Notes under the pieces: model-generated
Told to the model about the DNA's origin: nothing
Databases searched by the model: none
What the model saw: the letters and a program-made list of their open reading frames with translations, nothing else
Source of the DNA: an uncultured Anaerotignum sp.
Lineage (GTDB): Bacteria > Bacillota > Clostridia > Lachnospirales > Anaerotignaceae
Reading direction: 5' to 3'
Assembly: GCA_910578425.1 (NCBI GenBank)
Contig: CAJTQX010000004.1
Coordinates: 32,491 to 96,490 of the forward strand
DNA length: 64,000 bases
Shown: piece after piece, positions 1 to 8,383 of the stretch
Position numbering within the stretch: position 1 is the stretch's first letter
How the letters are laid out: each line of letters begins with the position of its first letter
Position numbers and translations under genes: made by a program

Positions 1-485
1 TTGCGGCGGAAAAGCTGCGGCAACTGACGGGCGGGCAGGACAGCCTGAAAACGGCATACCATCCCAATTGTGCCGCGGGGCTTTTGGCGGAACGGCTGCT
101 GAAAAACAGGGAACGCGATATTTATATGGGATCAACGCAGTGCGGACCACACAAGGACGACATCCTGTTTAGCATTGACGGGCGGGAGGTCAAGGCTTAT
201 GGTTCGCAGGGGCAGCAGAGAACGGTCGCGCTTGCGGCAAGGCTTGCGGAGATTGAACTGATACGCGCGGAAACAGGGGAGGAGCCTGTGCTTCTGCTGG
301 ATGATGTTTTTTCCGAACTGGATGAGCGGCGGCAGAAGTTCCTGCTGGAGAGCATTGAACAGGAAGGTTTGCAGGCGTTCCTGACCTGTACGGGAATTGA
401 GGATTCTCTGCGGCGGTATGTGGACGGGGGGAATCTGTTTTATGTGGAGGATGGAAGGATATGCGCTGGGGGCTCTGCGCCCTGA
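1..485 (+). CDS. recF: RecF, DNA replication and repair protein (C-terminal part)
   Basis: This is the C-terminal part of RecF, an SMC-like ATPase that loads recombinase at gaps; the 5' end lies before the window, and the frame is open from position 3. The family signature is clear: a GSQGQQRT signature loop, AARLAEIELI, then the Walker B stretch PVLLLDDVFSELD, and a short tail after it. In Firmicutes recF normally follows dnaA and dnaN and precedes gyrB, so dnaA probably lies just left of the window. Here gyrB is 25 kb away instead. A hairpin terminator follows at about 555-601. Confidence 0.93.
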   Translation, partial: AAEKLRQLTGGQDSLKTAYHPNCAAGLLAERLLKNRERDIYMGSTQCGPHKDDILFSIDGREVKAYGSQGQQRTVALAARLAEIELIRAETGEEPVLLLDDVFSELDERRQKFLLESIEQEGLQAFLTCTGIEDSLRRYVDGGNLFYVEDGRICAGGSAP

Positions 486-554
486 GCTTTTTGGGATATC
501 CTCTGGAATATCTGGAAATCAGTTTTTTTGAAAAGGTATGAGGAATGAAAAAAT

Positions 555-601
555 TTGCTTCGTGGATGAAAGAGTATTTCCGGTCCGCGAAGCCTTTTTT
601 A
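555..601 (+). terminator. Intrinsic terminator after recF
   Basis: GCTTCG (557-562) pairs with CGAAGC (588-593). The stem continues through GGA and TCC with a mismatch, and a run of six T follows. It would end the recF transcript. Confidence 0.7.
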
Positions 602-921
602 TGCATAAAATCTATGGAAAAATATTTGCTCCGGCGGCTCTGACATTGTGGGGAAAGACATACGCAATGTCCGCCTGCCCTTATTTTTTCGGAAAGAACT
701 GCAAAAATCCGCAGGGAGGTGTTATTTTTATCCCTGTTTATGACGATATATACAATGAGAATTGAAAAAATGAGAAAAATGCTCTGTGCAAGGCGGCTTG
801 ATTTCTGAAAACAGATGGCTCTGTATGGATGGTTCCATAGGATTGGATTCTAAAGTCAAACGCCTGAGGCTGTTGTCAGGGAAATTTTCTCTGACAATAT
901 CCAAAATGTGAGGTGATCTAT
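602..921 (+). other. Leader and spacer between recF and flgM
   Basis: No convincing gene is seen here. GGCGG..GACATTG around 633-650 can pair with CAATGTC..CGCC around 675-686. A perfect 7-bp inverted repeat, TTGTCAG (873-879) with CTGACAA (891-897), lies just upstream of the flgM ribosome-binding site and could control flgM translation. A CGATAT element at 744-749 resembles the core of a sigma-28 -10 box, but no TAAA partner is found at the right distance, so the flgM promoter is not assigned. Confidence 0.4.
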
Positions 922-1221
922 ATGAAAATATACAGCGGCAGAAATTTTATGAACCGTCTGAGCAGTCCGTCAAGGCTGGAAAGCCACGCGCCTGCGGGTA
1001 ACGCATCGAAAAAGATTTCCAGAAATTTCGATGAAATTACCATTCATTCCAAAAATACGCCTGACGAAATGACTTTCGCCCGGGAATTATCCAAAAAAGT
1101 GATGAAAGAGGCTTCCGCAGCTTCTGACCCGCAGAAGGTAGAAGAAATTCGGACACAGGTGCAGGATGGCAGTTATCATATCATGATTGATGAAATCGCA
1201 AAAAAAATGCTTTTGGGCTGA
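922..1221 (+). CDS. flgM: FlgM, anti-sigma-28 factor
   Basis: A 99-residue protein with a disordered N-terminal half and the conserved FlgM C-terminal region (KVEEIRTQVQDGSY, then DEIAKKML). FlgM holds the flagellar sigma factor inactive until the hook is complete and FlgM is exported. The ATG at 922 is preferred over the in-frame GTG at 913 because AGGTGA (911-916) is placed correctly for 922 and would be covered by the GTG. It is the first gene of the flgM-flgN-flgK-flgL block, the same order as in Bacillus subtilis. Confidence 0.88.
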   Translation: MKIYSGRNFMNRLSSPSRLESHAPAGNASKKISRNFDEITIHSKNTPDEMTFARELSKKVMKEASAASDPQKVEEIRTQVQDGSYHIMIDEIAKKMLLG

Positions 1222-1256
1222 TTCAGCCAGGCATGAACAGAGAAAGGACTCCTGAT

Positions 1257-1733
1257 ATGAATCATACAGAAGAACTTCAAAAAAACCTGATGGACACCTG
1301 TGTGTTCCTGAAGGATATTACAGCGGTGGAAAAGGAAAAGCTGGACGCCGCACTGAAAAACAACGTGCTGATTCTGGAGGAATGCATCAAAAAAGAACAG
1401 GCCCTTGTGATGCGCTCGCGCGGGCTTGACCAGAAACGGCAGAACATTCAGAAAGCTATGGGGGCGGAACAGCTGACGCTCAAGCAGATTGTTGAGGGAG
1501 CTACACCGGAAAGAAAAGCGATCCTCCTGCCAATTTATCAGGAAATGACGGCCGCGCTGGAGGAATACAGAAATGTTTACGAGGGCGCGAAAACAGCCAT
1601 AGAGGTGAATCTGCACCGTATCAGCAAGGGGCTGGAAGGCTTGACGGGGAAACCCGCAGAGGCAGACACGGTTTATTCCGACCACGGGGAAAAAGTGGAA
1701 AAACCGCGGACGTTTACCAGCCGCAGAGTATAA
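1257..1733 (+). CDS. flgN: FlgN-family flagellar export chaperone
   Basis: A 158-residue, almost wholly helical protein rich in charged heptads. Its length, position between flgM and flgK, and residue pattern (LEECIKKEQALVMRSRGLDQKR) fit the FlgN family, cytoplasmic chaperones that carry FlgK and FlgL to the type III export gate. The family is divergent, so the call rests partly on neighbourhood. The ATG at 1257 has GAAAGGA (1242-1248) upstream; the ATG at 1233 has no good ribosome-binding site. Confidence 0.8.
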   Translation: MNHTEELQKNLMDTCVFLKDITAVEKEKLDAALKNNVLILEECIKKEQALVMRSRGLDQKRQNIQKAMGAEQLTLKQIVEGATPERKAILLPIYQEMTAALEEYRNVYEGAKTAIEVNLHRISKGLEGLTGKPAEADTVYSDHGEKVEKPRTFTSRRV

Positions 1734-1775
1734 CCCGATAATCATTTTATATTAGGAAAAACGAGGTGTTTTAAT

Positions 1776-4700
1776 ATGATAAGTTCTACATTCGGCGGAT
1801 ATATGATTGCAAAACTGGGGCTTTCTGCTGCTCAGCATGGCCTTCATCTGACAGGACAGAACCTGACGAACGCAGGCACGCCTGGCTATACCAGACAGGT
1901 TTTGGATCAGGTCAGCATCAACTACGGCGGAAGCAACCGTTATGCTTCCAGATATAACGTAAATATTGGTAACGGCGTGCTTGTAAAAGGCACTTCCCAG
2001 CTGCGCGATCCTTTCCTTGATCTGCGCTACCGCAATGAGGTTGCGCATTATTCGGAGCAGGGCGTTAAGCTGGATGTTCTGAATGATCTGCGCGATATTC
2101 TGGACGAAGTAAAGAATGCCGGTGATGATTCCCTTGGCGATGGCGGTATCTTCAACCAGATTGGCGATATCATTGAGAAATTTGAAAAATATACCTCTGA
2201 AATTGGCAGTAAGGAATTTGACTCTATGGTAAAAGCTTCCTGCCAGTCTTTGGTGACGCTGTTCAACAGCTACAGCAAACGGATAGAAGAAGTTGAAACA
2301 AATCTGAATTTTGACATGGAAAATGCGTATATTCCTGACGTCAATTCGATATTGAAAAGTATCCAGGATTTGAACAAAAGCATTCGCAACAGCGAAGTTA
2401 TCGGTCAGAGCGCGCTGGAGCTGAAGGACGAGAGAAATCTGCTGATTGACCAGCTTTCCAATTACATGAAAATCAATGTAACCTATAAGCCTGTCAGCCT
2501 TTCTCCGTCAACGGTGATTGACGAACTGCATATTTCCATGGTAGGCAGGGACGGGCAGAATTATGAATTGATTGCAGATGAACAGCGCAGGGAATTTATA
2601 CTTTCTAAAGATGGAGACAAGACCAATGTTGGCCTTGGCCCGCTCAGCCCTATCGACCAGGAACTGGTTTCCAATCTGAATACGGCACAGTCTGCACTGG
2701 AAAGGGCGCAGAATGTCTTTGATAACCGGAATGAAACTTTTGCAGACGCTTACAATGAATTTGCTGATGTAAAGGAACACTGGGAAAATCTTGCAAAGGA
2801 ACTGGAACAGCTGCGTACAGAGCTGGGCGACCCTGATGACATAAATAAAGACGGCACCGCATTGTATAAGGCAATGCAGGATGCAACGGCTGCACATTGG
2901 GAGGCTCTGCTCGAATATGAGGGGAAGGACCCGGCAGACAGAACAGAACAAGAACTGAAAGATCTGATTGCGCTGAGGGACGCCAAAGATGCAGCAGTAC
3001 ATGAATATAATACAAAAAAATCTGAGATACGGGCGAAGGAGCGCGAAATAGAGAAGTATCAGGAAACATATGACGCTTCCAGGCAGAAATACAGCAAGGC
3101 ACTGGCAAATCTGGATACGAACCCTTTGACAAACGGTCAGCTGCTGGACAAAAATAACAATCCACTGAAAGATAAGGCTAACAATGACATTACAACAGAC
3201 CTGCTGACAAACGCTGCGTTAGCAGGGCAGAACCTGGCGCAGAATAATCTGGACGAGGCGAAGGATAAGGTGCAGAAGGCACTGGACGCGCTGGCACAGT
3301 CCGAAGCAAAGGGCGCGGCGGTGGAATCTGTAAACGAGCTGCTGACGGACGGTATACTCAAGGGCGCGCTGGAAATGCTGAACTATTCCGCGGAATACGA
3401 CGATCCTCCCAATACCATCCGCGGTATCGGCTATTACAAAAATATGCTGGATACGCTCGCTAATAAATTTGCAGAGGCGATGAATCAGGCGAATAACCCG
3501 TATGAGTTTACGGTGCAGAAAACAGGGACAGATAAAGACGGAAATTCTTACCTGCTTTACACCAACTACGATTATAACGAAGACAGCAAGACGTATACGT
3601 ATAACGGGAAGCTTGATATTGATACAAACGGTTCATTAGTATATGACCCGAAGGATACGGATAAGAAAAATCCTCTGGACGTAAATGGTAAACCGATTTA
3701 TCAGCTGGATGCAAAAGGCAACCCGATTTATGATAAGGATAAAAACGGGCAGACCATTTACATTAACGTTACAGATGAAAAAGGTAACACTGTTTATGAG
3801 ATGGAGCCGGACGGACAGGGCGGTTTTCAGCAGAAAGAACAAGTTAAACGAGACGAAAACGGCAATATTGTTTATAAAACAGACCCGAAAAATCCGGATA
3901 AACTGTGGGAAAGACCCAAATTTGAGGCGGATGGCGTTACTCCTGTTATGAAGCAGATATATGAACAGGCTGTTGACGACCAGGGAAATCTACGCTTTGA
4001 TGATAAAGGCAATCCCATTATGATTCCTGCTTACAAAAAAGACGCTAATGGCCAGTATGAATTAGATGCCAACGGCAATAAGATTCCATTGATGGAGCAG
4101 GTAACGGAATTGGTACCGGATACAGAGCCTATCCCGCTGAAGATTCCTGCACCGAAGAAGGAAGCTGATATGGAAACCGTCAAAAACGAGGACGGTACAG
4201 CGGAACGCCATGACCTCTTTAAGAGCCGTGACGGCGGCAAGATTACGGCGGGCACAATCGACCTTGCGGACGGCTGGGTTGATAATTCCTACGGCATTAC
4301 GACCGCACTGAACGAAAATGATCCGAGCGGCAACAACACAAACGTACTGCACTTTATCAATATGCTGAACGGCAAGCTGAATTACAAGGCGGACGTTGAC
4401 CTGATGGATCAGATTCAGATTGACTTTAATACAACCGGTCCTGCATCGAAAGAGCCAAACCTTACCGGCCTGAAAGAAGGCGACACTGTCACGATTGACG
4501 GGAAAACATATACCTACACGAAGGGCGCGACGGGCGAAAGCGGAAATGAATTTTCTGATTTTGACACGCTGAAAAAAGCGGCGTCGAAAAACGGCGTTGA
4601 ACTGACGCAGGACGCGGACGGTGTATTGAGCGCGACCACAACGAACCAGACATTCCGGCCGTATGACGTGCAGGTGAAGGGCGAGACAATCAGCAGTTTT

Positions 4701-5603
4701 GCGAATATCAAGCCGGAAAGCATGAAATATGGCGATACCATCACCATTGACGGCAATACGTTTACGTATAAACCGGCGACAGATGCATTAGGCAATCCTG
4801 TCGCAGACCCTGATAAAGGCGAATTTTCCGATATGGACAGCCTGATGAAAGTGGCTGCGGATAAGAATATTGAGATTACAGCAGATGGCTCGACTCCGCC
4901 GAGGATTACTGGCATAGAGAAAACAGTGGGCAAAGATGTTGCTGTTTCCGTTGACAAGGAACCCGGCATTGGCAGCATGGTAACAGGGAACACCATTACA
5001 ATCGGCGACCCGAATTCCAGCGACTCCAAGACGTTTACATTCGTTGACCCTGCCGAGGTGGAAACAGCAGCAAATGGTGGAGCGGATGTTACTTTCAATG
5101 GGGTAACATTCACATATGTGACGCCTGACCCGACAGCGACCCCGCCTGTTGTGGCAGACCCCGAAAAGGGAGAATTCAGCGATTTGGATACATTGAAAGC
5201 TGCCATGGCGGAAAAACAGATGTTCAGTGACGCGCAGGGACTTCAGGACGCGGCGGCAAAACAAAGCCTGACGGTTTATGTTGACCCGAAAACAAACCAG
5301 ATTACATCGGCAACAAAGCCCGGCTCTAAGATATTTGACGGTACATTTGAGGAATATTATGTCAGCCTTGACGCAACGCTGGGGCTTGACATCAAACATA
5401 CAACGGAAAAAGCTGACAACTACGGGATGCTTGCGGGCAGCATTGCTGACGAACGTGAAGCGGCGACAGGCGTAAGCCACGATGAGGAGGCAATGAACCT
5501 CATGCGGTACCAGCAGTCTTATGTGGCGGCTTCGAGAATGATGACAACGATGGATCAGGTGCTGGAAATCCTGCTGACACAGACCGGTATGGTTGGCCGG
5601 TAA
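1776..5603 (+). CDS. flgK: FlgK, hook-filament junction protein, greatly enlarged
   Basis: FlgK is the first hook-filament junction protein. The N-terminal D0/D1 (residues 1-280, with SAAQHGLHLTGQNLTNAGTP) and C-terminal D0 (about 1185-1275, ending NLMRYQQSYVAASRMM..LEILL) are canonical. At 1275 residues it is about twice the usual 450-650. Extra material: a coiled coil (about 295-500); YD-like repeats with D-x-x-GN-x-IY spacing (about 635-785); and three beta repeats starting G-D-T-x-T-x-[DN]-G-x-T-[FY]-T-Y and containing EFSD[FLM]D[TS]L (about 890-1175). Stretches of true FlgK lie between them (YKNMLDTLANKFAEAMNQAN near 555; the NNTNVLHFINMLNG region near 850), so these are insertions into surface-exposed domains. 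The frame is intact. Confidence 0.93.
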   Translation: MISSTFGGYMIAKLGLSAAQHGLHLTGQNLTNAGTPGYTRQVLDQVSINYGGSNRYASRYNVNIGNGVLVKGTSQLRDPFLDLRYRNEVAHYSEQGVKLDVLNDLRDILDEVKNAGDDSLGDGGIFNQIGDIIEKFEKYTSEIGSKEFDSMVKASCQSLVTLFNSYSKRIEEVETNLNFDMENAYIPDVNSILKSIQDLNKSIRNSEVIGQSALELKDERNLLIDQLSNYMKINVTYKPVSLSPSTVIDELHISMVGRDGQNYELIADEQRREFILSKDGDKTNVGLGPLSPIDQELVSNLNTAQSALERAQNVFDNRNETFADAYNEFADVKEHWENLAKELEQLRTELGDPDDINKDGTALYKAMQDATAAHWEALLEYEGKDPADRTEQELKDLIALRDAKDAAVHEYNTKKSEIRAKEREIEKYQETYDASRQKYSKALANLDTNPLTNGQLLDKNNNPLKDKANNDITTDLLTNAALAGQNLAQNNLDEAKDKVQKALDALAQSEAKGAAVESVNELLTDGILKGALEMLNYSAEYDDPPNTIRGIGYYKNMLDTLANKFAEAMNQANNPYEFTVQKTGTDKDGNSYLLYTNYDYNEDSKTYTYNGKLDIDTNGSLVYDPKDTDKKNPLDVNGKPIYQLDAKGNPIYDKDKNGQTIYINVTDEKGNTVYEMEPDGQGGFQQKEQVKRDENGNIVYKTDPKNPDKLWERPKFEADGVTPVMKQIYEQAVDDQGNLRFDDKGNPIMIPAYKKDANGQYELDANGNKIPLMEQVTELVPDTEPIPLKIPAPKKEADMETVKNEDGTAERHDLFKSRDGGKITAGTIDLADGWVDNSYGITTALNENDPSGNNTNVLHFINMLNGKLNYKADVDLMDQIQIDFNTTGPASKEPNLTGLKEGDTVTIDGKTYTYTKGATGESGNEFSDFDTLKKAASKNGVELTQDADGVLSATTTNQTFRPYDVQVKGETISSFANIKPESMKYGDTITIDGNTFTYKPATDALGNPVADPDKGEFSDMDSLMKVAADKNIEITADGSTPPRITGIEKTVGKDVAVSVDKEPGIGSMVTGNTITIGDPNSSDSKTFTFVDPAEVETAANGGADVTFNGVTFTYVTPDPTATPPVVADPEKGEFSDLDTLKAAMAEKQMFSDAQGLQDAAAKQSLTVYVDPKTNQITSATKPGSKIFDGTFEEYYVSLDATLGLDIKHTTEKADNYGMLAGSIADEREAATGVSHDEEAMNLMRYQQSYVAASRMMTTMDQVLEILLTQTGMVGR

Positions 5604-5753
5604 TCGGGGTACGGAAGGATAAACAAACAGGCCGAAAGGCTCACAGGCTGGTATCCGGCGGACAAAACCGCCGGAGCACCGCCTGAACAGGCATAACCTC
5701 AGGGGAATGCCGAAGGGGGGAATACAAACCCTATTTTTGAAGGAGGAAAACGT
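5604..5753 (+). promoter_or_regulatory. Structured leader RNA between flgK and flgL
   Basis: 150 bases hold consecutive stems: GCC-GAAA-GGC near 5632, a perfect 8-bp TCCGGCGG/CCGCCGGA with a 6-base loop (about 5654-5675), GCCTG/CAGGC (about 5681-5692), and GGCAT/ATGCC (about 5690-5711) enclosing CTCAGGGG. A strong AGGAGG ribosome-binding site follows at about 5741. No run of T follows the stems. The GAAA tetraloop and ordered stems suggest a folded regulatory leader. It does not match the consensus I know for c-di-GMP-I, c-di-GMP-II or glycine riboswitches. Class and ligand are unknown. Confidence 0.55.
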
Positions 5754-6782
5754 ATGCGTATTACAAACAAAGCCATTATGGATCATTATAACCGCGGTCT
5801 GAATAAATCTCTGAACAGATACGCAAAAGCACAGGACCGTGTTTTGACAGGACGCAATTTTAACGAGGTTTCCGAGGACCCTGCTTCCGCTGTGCGGGCG
5901 TTCCGGCTGCGGGCTCAGTTCCGTAAGAACGCGGGGCAGATGGAAATGAATGAAGAAACACTTTCCCGTGTTGTTGAGCTGGAAAGTGCGACTTTGCAGA
6001 TTTCTAAAATTTTGACGGAAACGATTAACCCTGATTCCCTGAAATCTGTAAACGGTACAAACTGGAACCAAAGTACGCGGAATACGTATGCCGCTACCCT
6101 GCGCGGTATGCAGCAGTCCCTTGTGCTTGCCGCGAATACACAGATCAACGGACAATTTCTGTTCGGCGGTGAGGAAACGCACGAAGTGCCTTTTGTGCTT
6201 TCTGATGACGGAAAAACGCTGACCTATCGCGGAATTGACGTAAACAGCTGCGACCCTGCGGATTTGGAGAAGCTGAAGGAGTTTTCCAAAGAAACGGTAT
6301 ATGTTGACCTTGGCTTTGGTCTGGAAGAAACAACGGAGGGCACAGCGGACGGCAAGCCTGAAATTATCAATACCAGCGCATTCAATACGTCTTATCCCGG
6401 CATCAATTTCCTTGGCTACGGCCCTGGTGAGGATGGCATGAGCGACAACATCGTTGTACTGCTGGGGCAGATGGCCAGTGAACTGGAATCTCCGGATTTT
6501 GACCATAAAAAACTGGATGGAATGATCAATAAATTTCAGGATGAAATGAAGGGATTTATTGATTCACAGACAAAGCTGGATACAGACGCGGAATTCCTGC
6601 GTACGAATATGAAGAGGCTGGAAACCTACAACGATACATTGAATGAGCGTATTGTTTCTGTGGAAAGAGTAGATATGGAGGAAGCAATTTCTACTTATAT
6701 CTACCAGCAGTACTGCTACAATGCGGCGCTTAAGGTTGGGACGAATATTCTTTCCCAGTCCCTTCTGGACTTTATGAGATAA
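5754..6782 (+). CDS. flgL: FlgL, hook-filament junction protein
   Basis: A 342-residue second junction protein (HAP3). The N-terminus MRITNKAIMDHYNRGLNKSL and segment RVLTGRNFNEVSEDPASAVR are typical FlgL D0/D1, and the C-terminus AISTYIYQQYCYNAALKVGTNILSQ is the matching flagellin-like D0 helix. Length is normal, in contrast to the neighbouring FlgK. Start at the ATG after GAAGGAGGAAAACGT. It is probably cotranscribed with flgK through the structured spacer. Confidence 0.93.
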   Translation: MRITNKAIMDHYNRGLNKSLNRYAKAQDRVLTGRNFNEVSEDPASAVRAFRLRAQFRKNAGQMEMNEETLSRVVELESATLQISKILTETINPDSLKSVNGTNWNQSTRNTYAATLRGMQQSLVLAANTQINGQFLFGGEETHEVPFVLSDDGKTLTYRGIDVNSCDPADLEKLKEFSKETVYVDLGFGLEETTEGTADGKPEIINTSAFNTSYPGINFLGYGPGEDGMSDNIVVLLGQMASELESPDFDHKKLDGMINKFQDEMKGFIDSQTKLDTDAEFLRTNMKRLETYNDTLNERIVSVERVDMEEAISTYIYQQYCYNAALKVGTNILSQSLLDFMR

Positions 6783-6809
6783 CAGAAGCAATCAAACAGA
6801 AAGCAGACT

Positions 6810-6840
6810 CCTATAACCGCGCCAAACGCGCGGTTATAGG
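6810..6840 (+). terminator. Strong stem-loop after flgL
   Basis: CCTATAACCGCGC (6810-6822) pairs perfectly with GCGCGGTTATAGG (6828-6840) around a 5-base loop. No clean T run follows, so it could be a weak terminator or an mRNA 3'-end stabiliser marking the end of the flgM-flgL transcript. Confidence 0.6.
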
Positions 6841-6867
6841 TGGATTTGAGGAAAATTAAGATTTTAT

Positions 6868-6896
6868 TTGAAAATTTTAATATAATATGTTATATT
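6868..6896 (+). promoter_or_regulatory. Promoter for yviE-fliW-csrA
   Basis: TTGAAA (6868-6873) and TATATT (6891-6896) are 17 bases apart in an AT-rich stretch. It would give the three downstream genes their own sigma-A-type transcript. Confidence 0.6.
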
Positions 6897-6919
6897 GTGT
6901 ATGGACACAACAGGGGTAT

Positions 6920-6970
6920 GGGGAAGGAATCCCCAACAGGTATGAGGCAAAAAAATTTTTGCGGAGGTGT
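6920..6970 (+). promoter_or_regulatory. Candidate CsrA-binding leader of the yviE-like gene
   Basis: GGGGA (6920-6924) pairs with TCCCC (6930-6934) and presents AGGAA in the loop. GGA in a hairpin loop is the classic CsrA target. A second GGA lies in the ribosome-binding site GGAGG (6963-6967). Since csrA is the third gene of this transcript, the arrangement suggests feedback control by CsrA. This is inference; no binding data are available. Confidence 0.4.
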
Positions 6971-6974
6971 ATGT

Positions 6975-7589
6975 ATGGAGCAGTTGTTGAAAATTACGAA
7001 TATTCCCATAGCATTTGAAATGAACATACAGCACGCGAAGCTGGAATATAAGCACGGCTCCGCTGACCTTGAGATTTCCAGAGATAAGGGCGGTCTGCGA
7101 ATCAAGAGCAGCCCGATTAAACTGAATCTGGATACTTTTGAAGCAAGGGATTCTATCCGCCCGGCCAGCACGGGGAGTTCTATCCGCCGCTATGCCCAGC
7201 AGGGCAAAACTGCGGCCTATGAAGCTACGGCGACGTATTCCAGCGAAGGGCATTTGCTGTTGAATGCGAAATTTGGCGATGATGTGCTGGGGCAGATTAT
7301 TAAAAATCACACTGACCAGTTTATGGGTATGGACGATATTGGGATTGATTTTATTCCGAAGGGCGGGGTTGAGATTACGCCCAGCGGCGGAGACCTTACG
7401 ATTGATTACCAGCTGGACAAAATGAATTTTGACTGGCAGGTACAGAAAGGCACATTCGAATTTATTCCCGGGGATATTGAAATTTCTATTTCGCAGATGC
7501 CGGATGTTCGGATTGAATACATTGGTGAACCGCTGTATGTGCCGCCCAGTGCCGCGCCCGGCTATGAGCCTATCGACGTGAAAGCGTGA
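6975..7589 (+). CDS. YviE-like protein (DUF6470 family)
   Basis: A 204-residue protein of unknown biochemical role. The position between flgL and fliW is that of Bacillus subtilis yviE, and the composition matches the DUF6470 family: an early segment on beta conformation and resemblance to an amphipathic scaffold (AKLEYKHGSADLEISRDKGGL), the YAQQGKTAA region, and a beta-rich C-terminus ending in proline-rich sequence. No signal peptide or membrane span is seen, so it is cytoplasmic. Start at ATG 6975 with GGAGGTG 5 bases upstream; longer frames to 6840 cross the promoter and are rejected. Confidence 0.75.
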   Translation: MEQLLKITNIPIAFEMNIQHAKLEYKHGSADLEISRDKGGLRIKSSPIKLNLDTFEARDSIRPASTGSSIRRYAQQGKTAAYEATATYSSEGHLLLNAKFGDDVLGQIIKNHTDQFMGMDDIGIDFIPKGGVEITPSGGDLTIDYQLDKMNFDWQVQKGTFEFIPGDIEISISQMPDVRIEYIGEPLYVPPSAAPGYEPIDVKA

Positions 7590-7603
7590 ACAGGAGTGAA
7601 AAC

Positions 7604-8047
7604 ATGGAAATCAATACGAAGTATTTTGGTGCGATGCCGTACACTGAGGACGAAGTCATTACATTCCCTAAAGGAATTTTTGGTTTTGAAGAAAGCCGGC
7701 AGTTTATTCTGATTCGCTTTGAGGACGAGAATGGCGGGCTGCTTTGTTTACAGAACATCGAAAACGAACAGCTGGCGTTTGTAGTCATCAATCCATTCTG
7801 TTTTTTGCCGGAATATAAGCCTGTATTGGCGGAGGCTGATTTGAAATTTCTTTCGGCGGAATCCAGTGAGGAGCTTTTATTCTATAATATCTGCGTTTTA
7901 GATGAAGATATTTCGAAAAGTTCTGTGAATCTGCGCTGTCCGCTGGCTGTCAATGCGGAAACGAAGCAGGCGATGCAGATTATTTTAGATGACGGTCAGT
8001 ATGCGTTCAAGCAGCCGTTCCATGAATTTGCTGTAAAGGAGAAGTGA
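7604..8047 (+). CDS. fliW: FliW, flagellar assembly factor and CsrA antagonist
   Basis: A 147-residue FliW. Family motifs are present: ITFPKGIFGFEESRQF near the N-terminus, then LCLQNIENEQLAFVVINPF. FliW binds flagellin and CsrA in a partner switch: free FliW removes CsrA from flagellin mRNA. The gene lies directly upstream of csrA with 6 bases between them, the usual pairing. ATG 7604 has CAGGAG upstream; an in-frame GTG at 7586 overlapping the previous gene is less likely. Confidence 0.9.
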   Translation: MEINTKYFGAMPYTEDEVITFPKGIFGFEESRQFILIRFEDENGGLLCLQNIENEQLAFVVINPFCFLPEYKPVLAEADLKFLSAESSEELLFYNICVLDEDISKSSVNLRCPLAVNAETKQAMQIILDDGQYAFKQPFHEFAVKEK

Positions 8048-8053
8048 GAAGAT

Positions 8054-8302
8054 ATGCTGATACTGCAAAGGAAAACGGGCGAAGCAATCCGTATTGGAGA
8101 AGAAATTACAATCCGTATTTCTGAAATCGGTTCCGACCGAGTGAAGCTCGCGATTGACGCGCCGCGGGAGTATTCTATCGTGCGCGAAGAATTGATAACC
8201 GCAGCGGAAATGAATAAACAATCGGCCGGGGCTTCTGTGGATATCAGCGTAATCAAAAATATGCTGCACAGCGCACCGGAGAATGCGGGGAATGAATCCT
8301 GA
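8054..8302 (+). CDS. csrA: CsrA, carbon storage / translational regulator
   Basis: An 82-residue RNA-binding regulator. The N-terminus MLILQRKTGEAIRIGEEI and the later VKLAIDAPREYSIVREEL are the conserved beta-strand RNA-binding surface. The acidic tail after residue 60 is longer than in the Escherichia coli protein but normal for Firmicutes. CsrA represses flagellin translation and is antagonised by FliW, encoded just upstream. The flagellin gene often found next to csrA is absent; a terminator and convergent serS follow. Confidence 0.93.
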   Translation: MLILQRKTGEAIRIGEEITIRISEIGSDRVKLAIDAPREYSIVREELITAAEMNKQSAGASVDISVIKNMLHSAPENAGNES

Positions 8303-8340
8303 CGCACACCCCACGCAATAAATAACATAATAAATTAATA

Positions 8341-8373
8341 AAAATCCCTGAAAGTATTTTTCAGGGATTTTTT
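8341..8373. terminator. Bidirectional terminator between csrA and serS
   Basis: TCCCTGAAA (8345-8353) pairs with TTTCAGGGA (8359-8367). Flanking A and T runs serve both strands, as expected for convergent genes. Confidence 0.85.
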
Positions 8374-8383
8374 GCGTGCAGGA

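Noticed and set aside
5604..5753. Glycine or c-di-GMP riboswitch upstream of flgL
   Set aside because: It holds CTCAGG and GCCGAAGGGG pieces known from glycine aptamers, but in the wrong order and without the flanking stems. The c-di-GMP consensus blocks are absent. Recorded only as unclassified.
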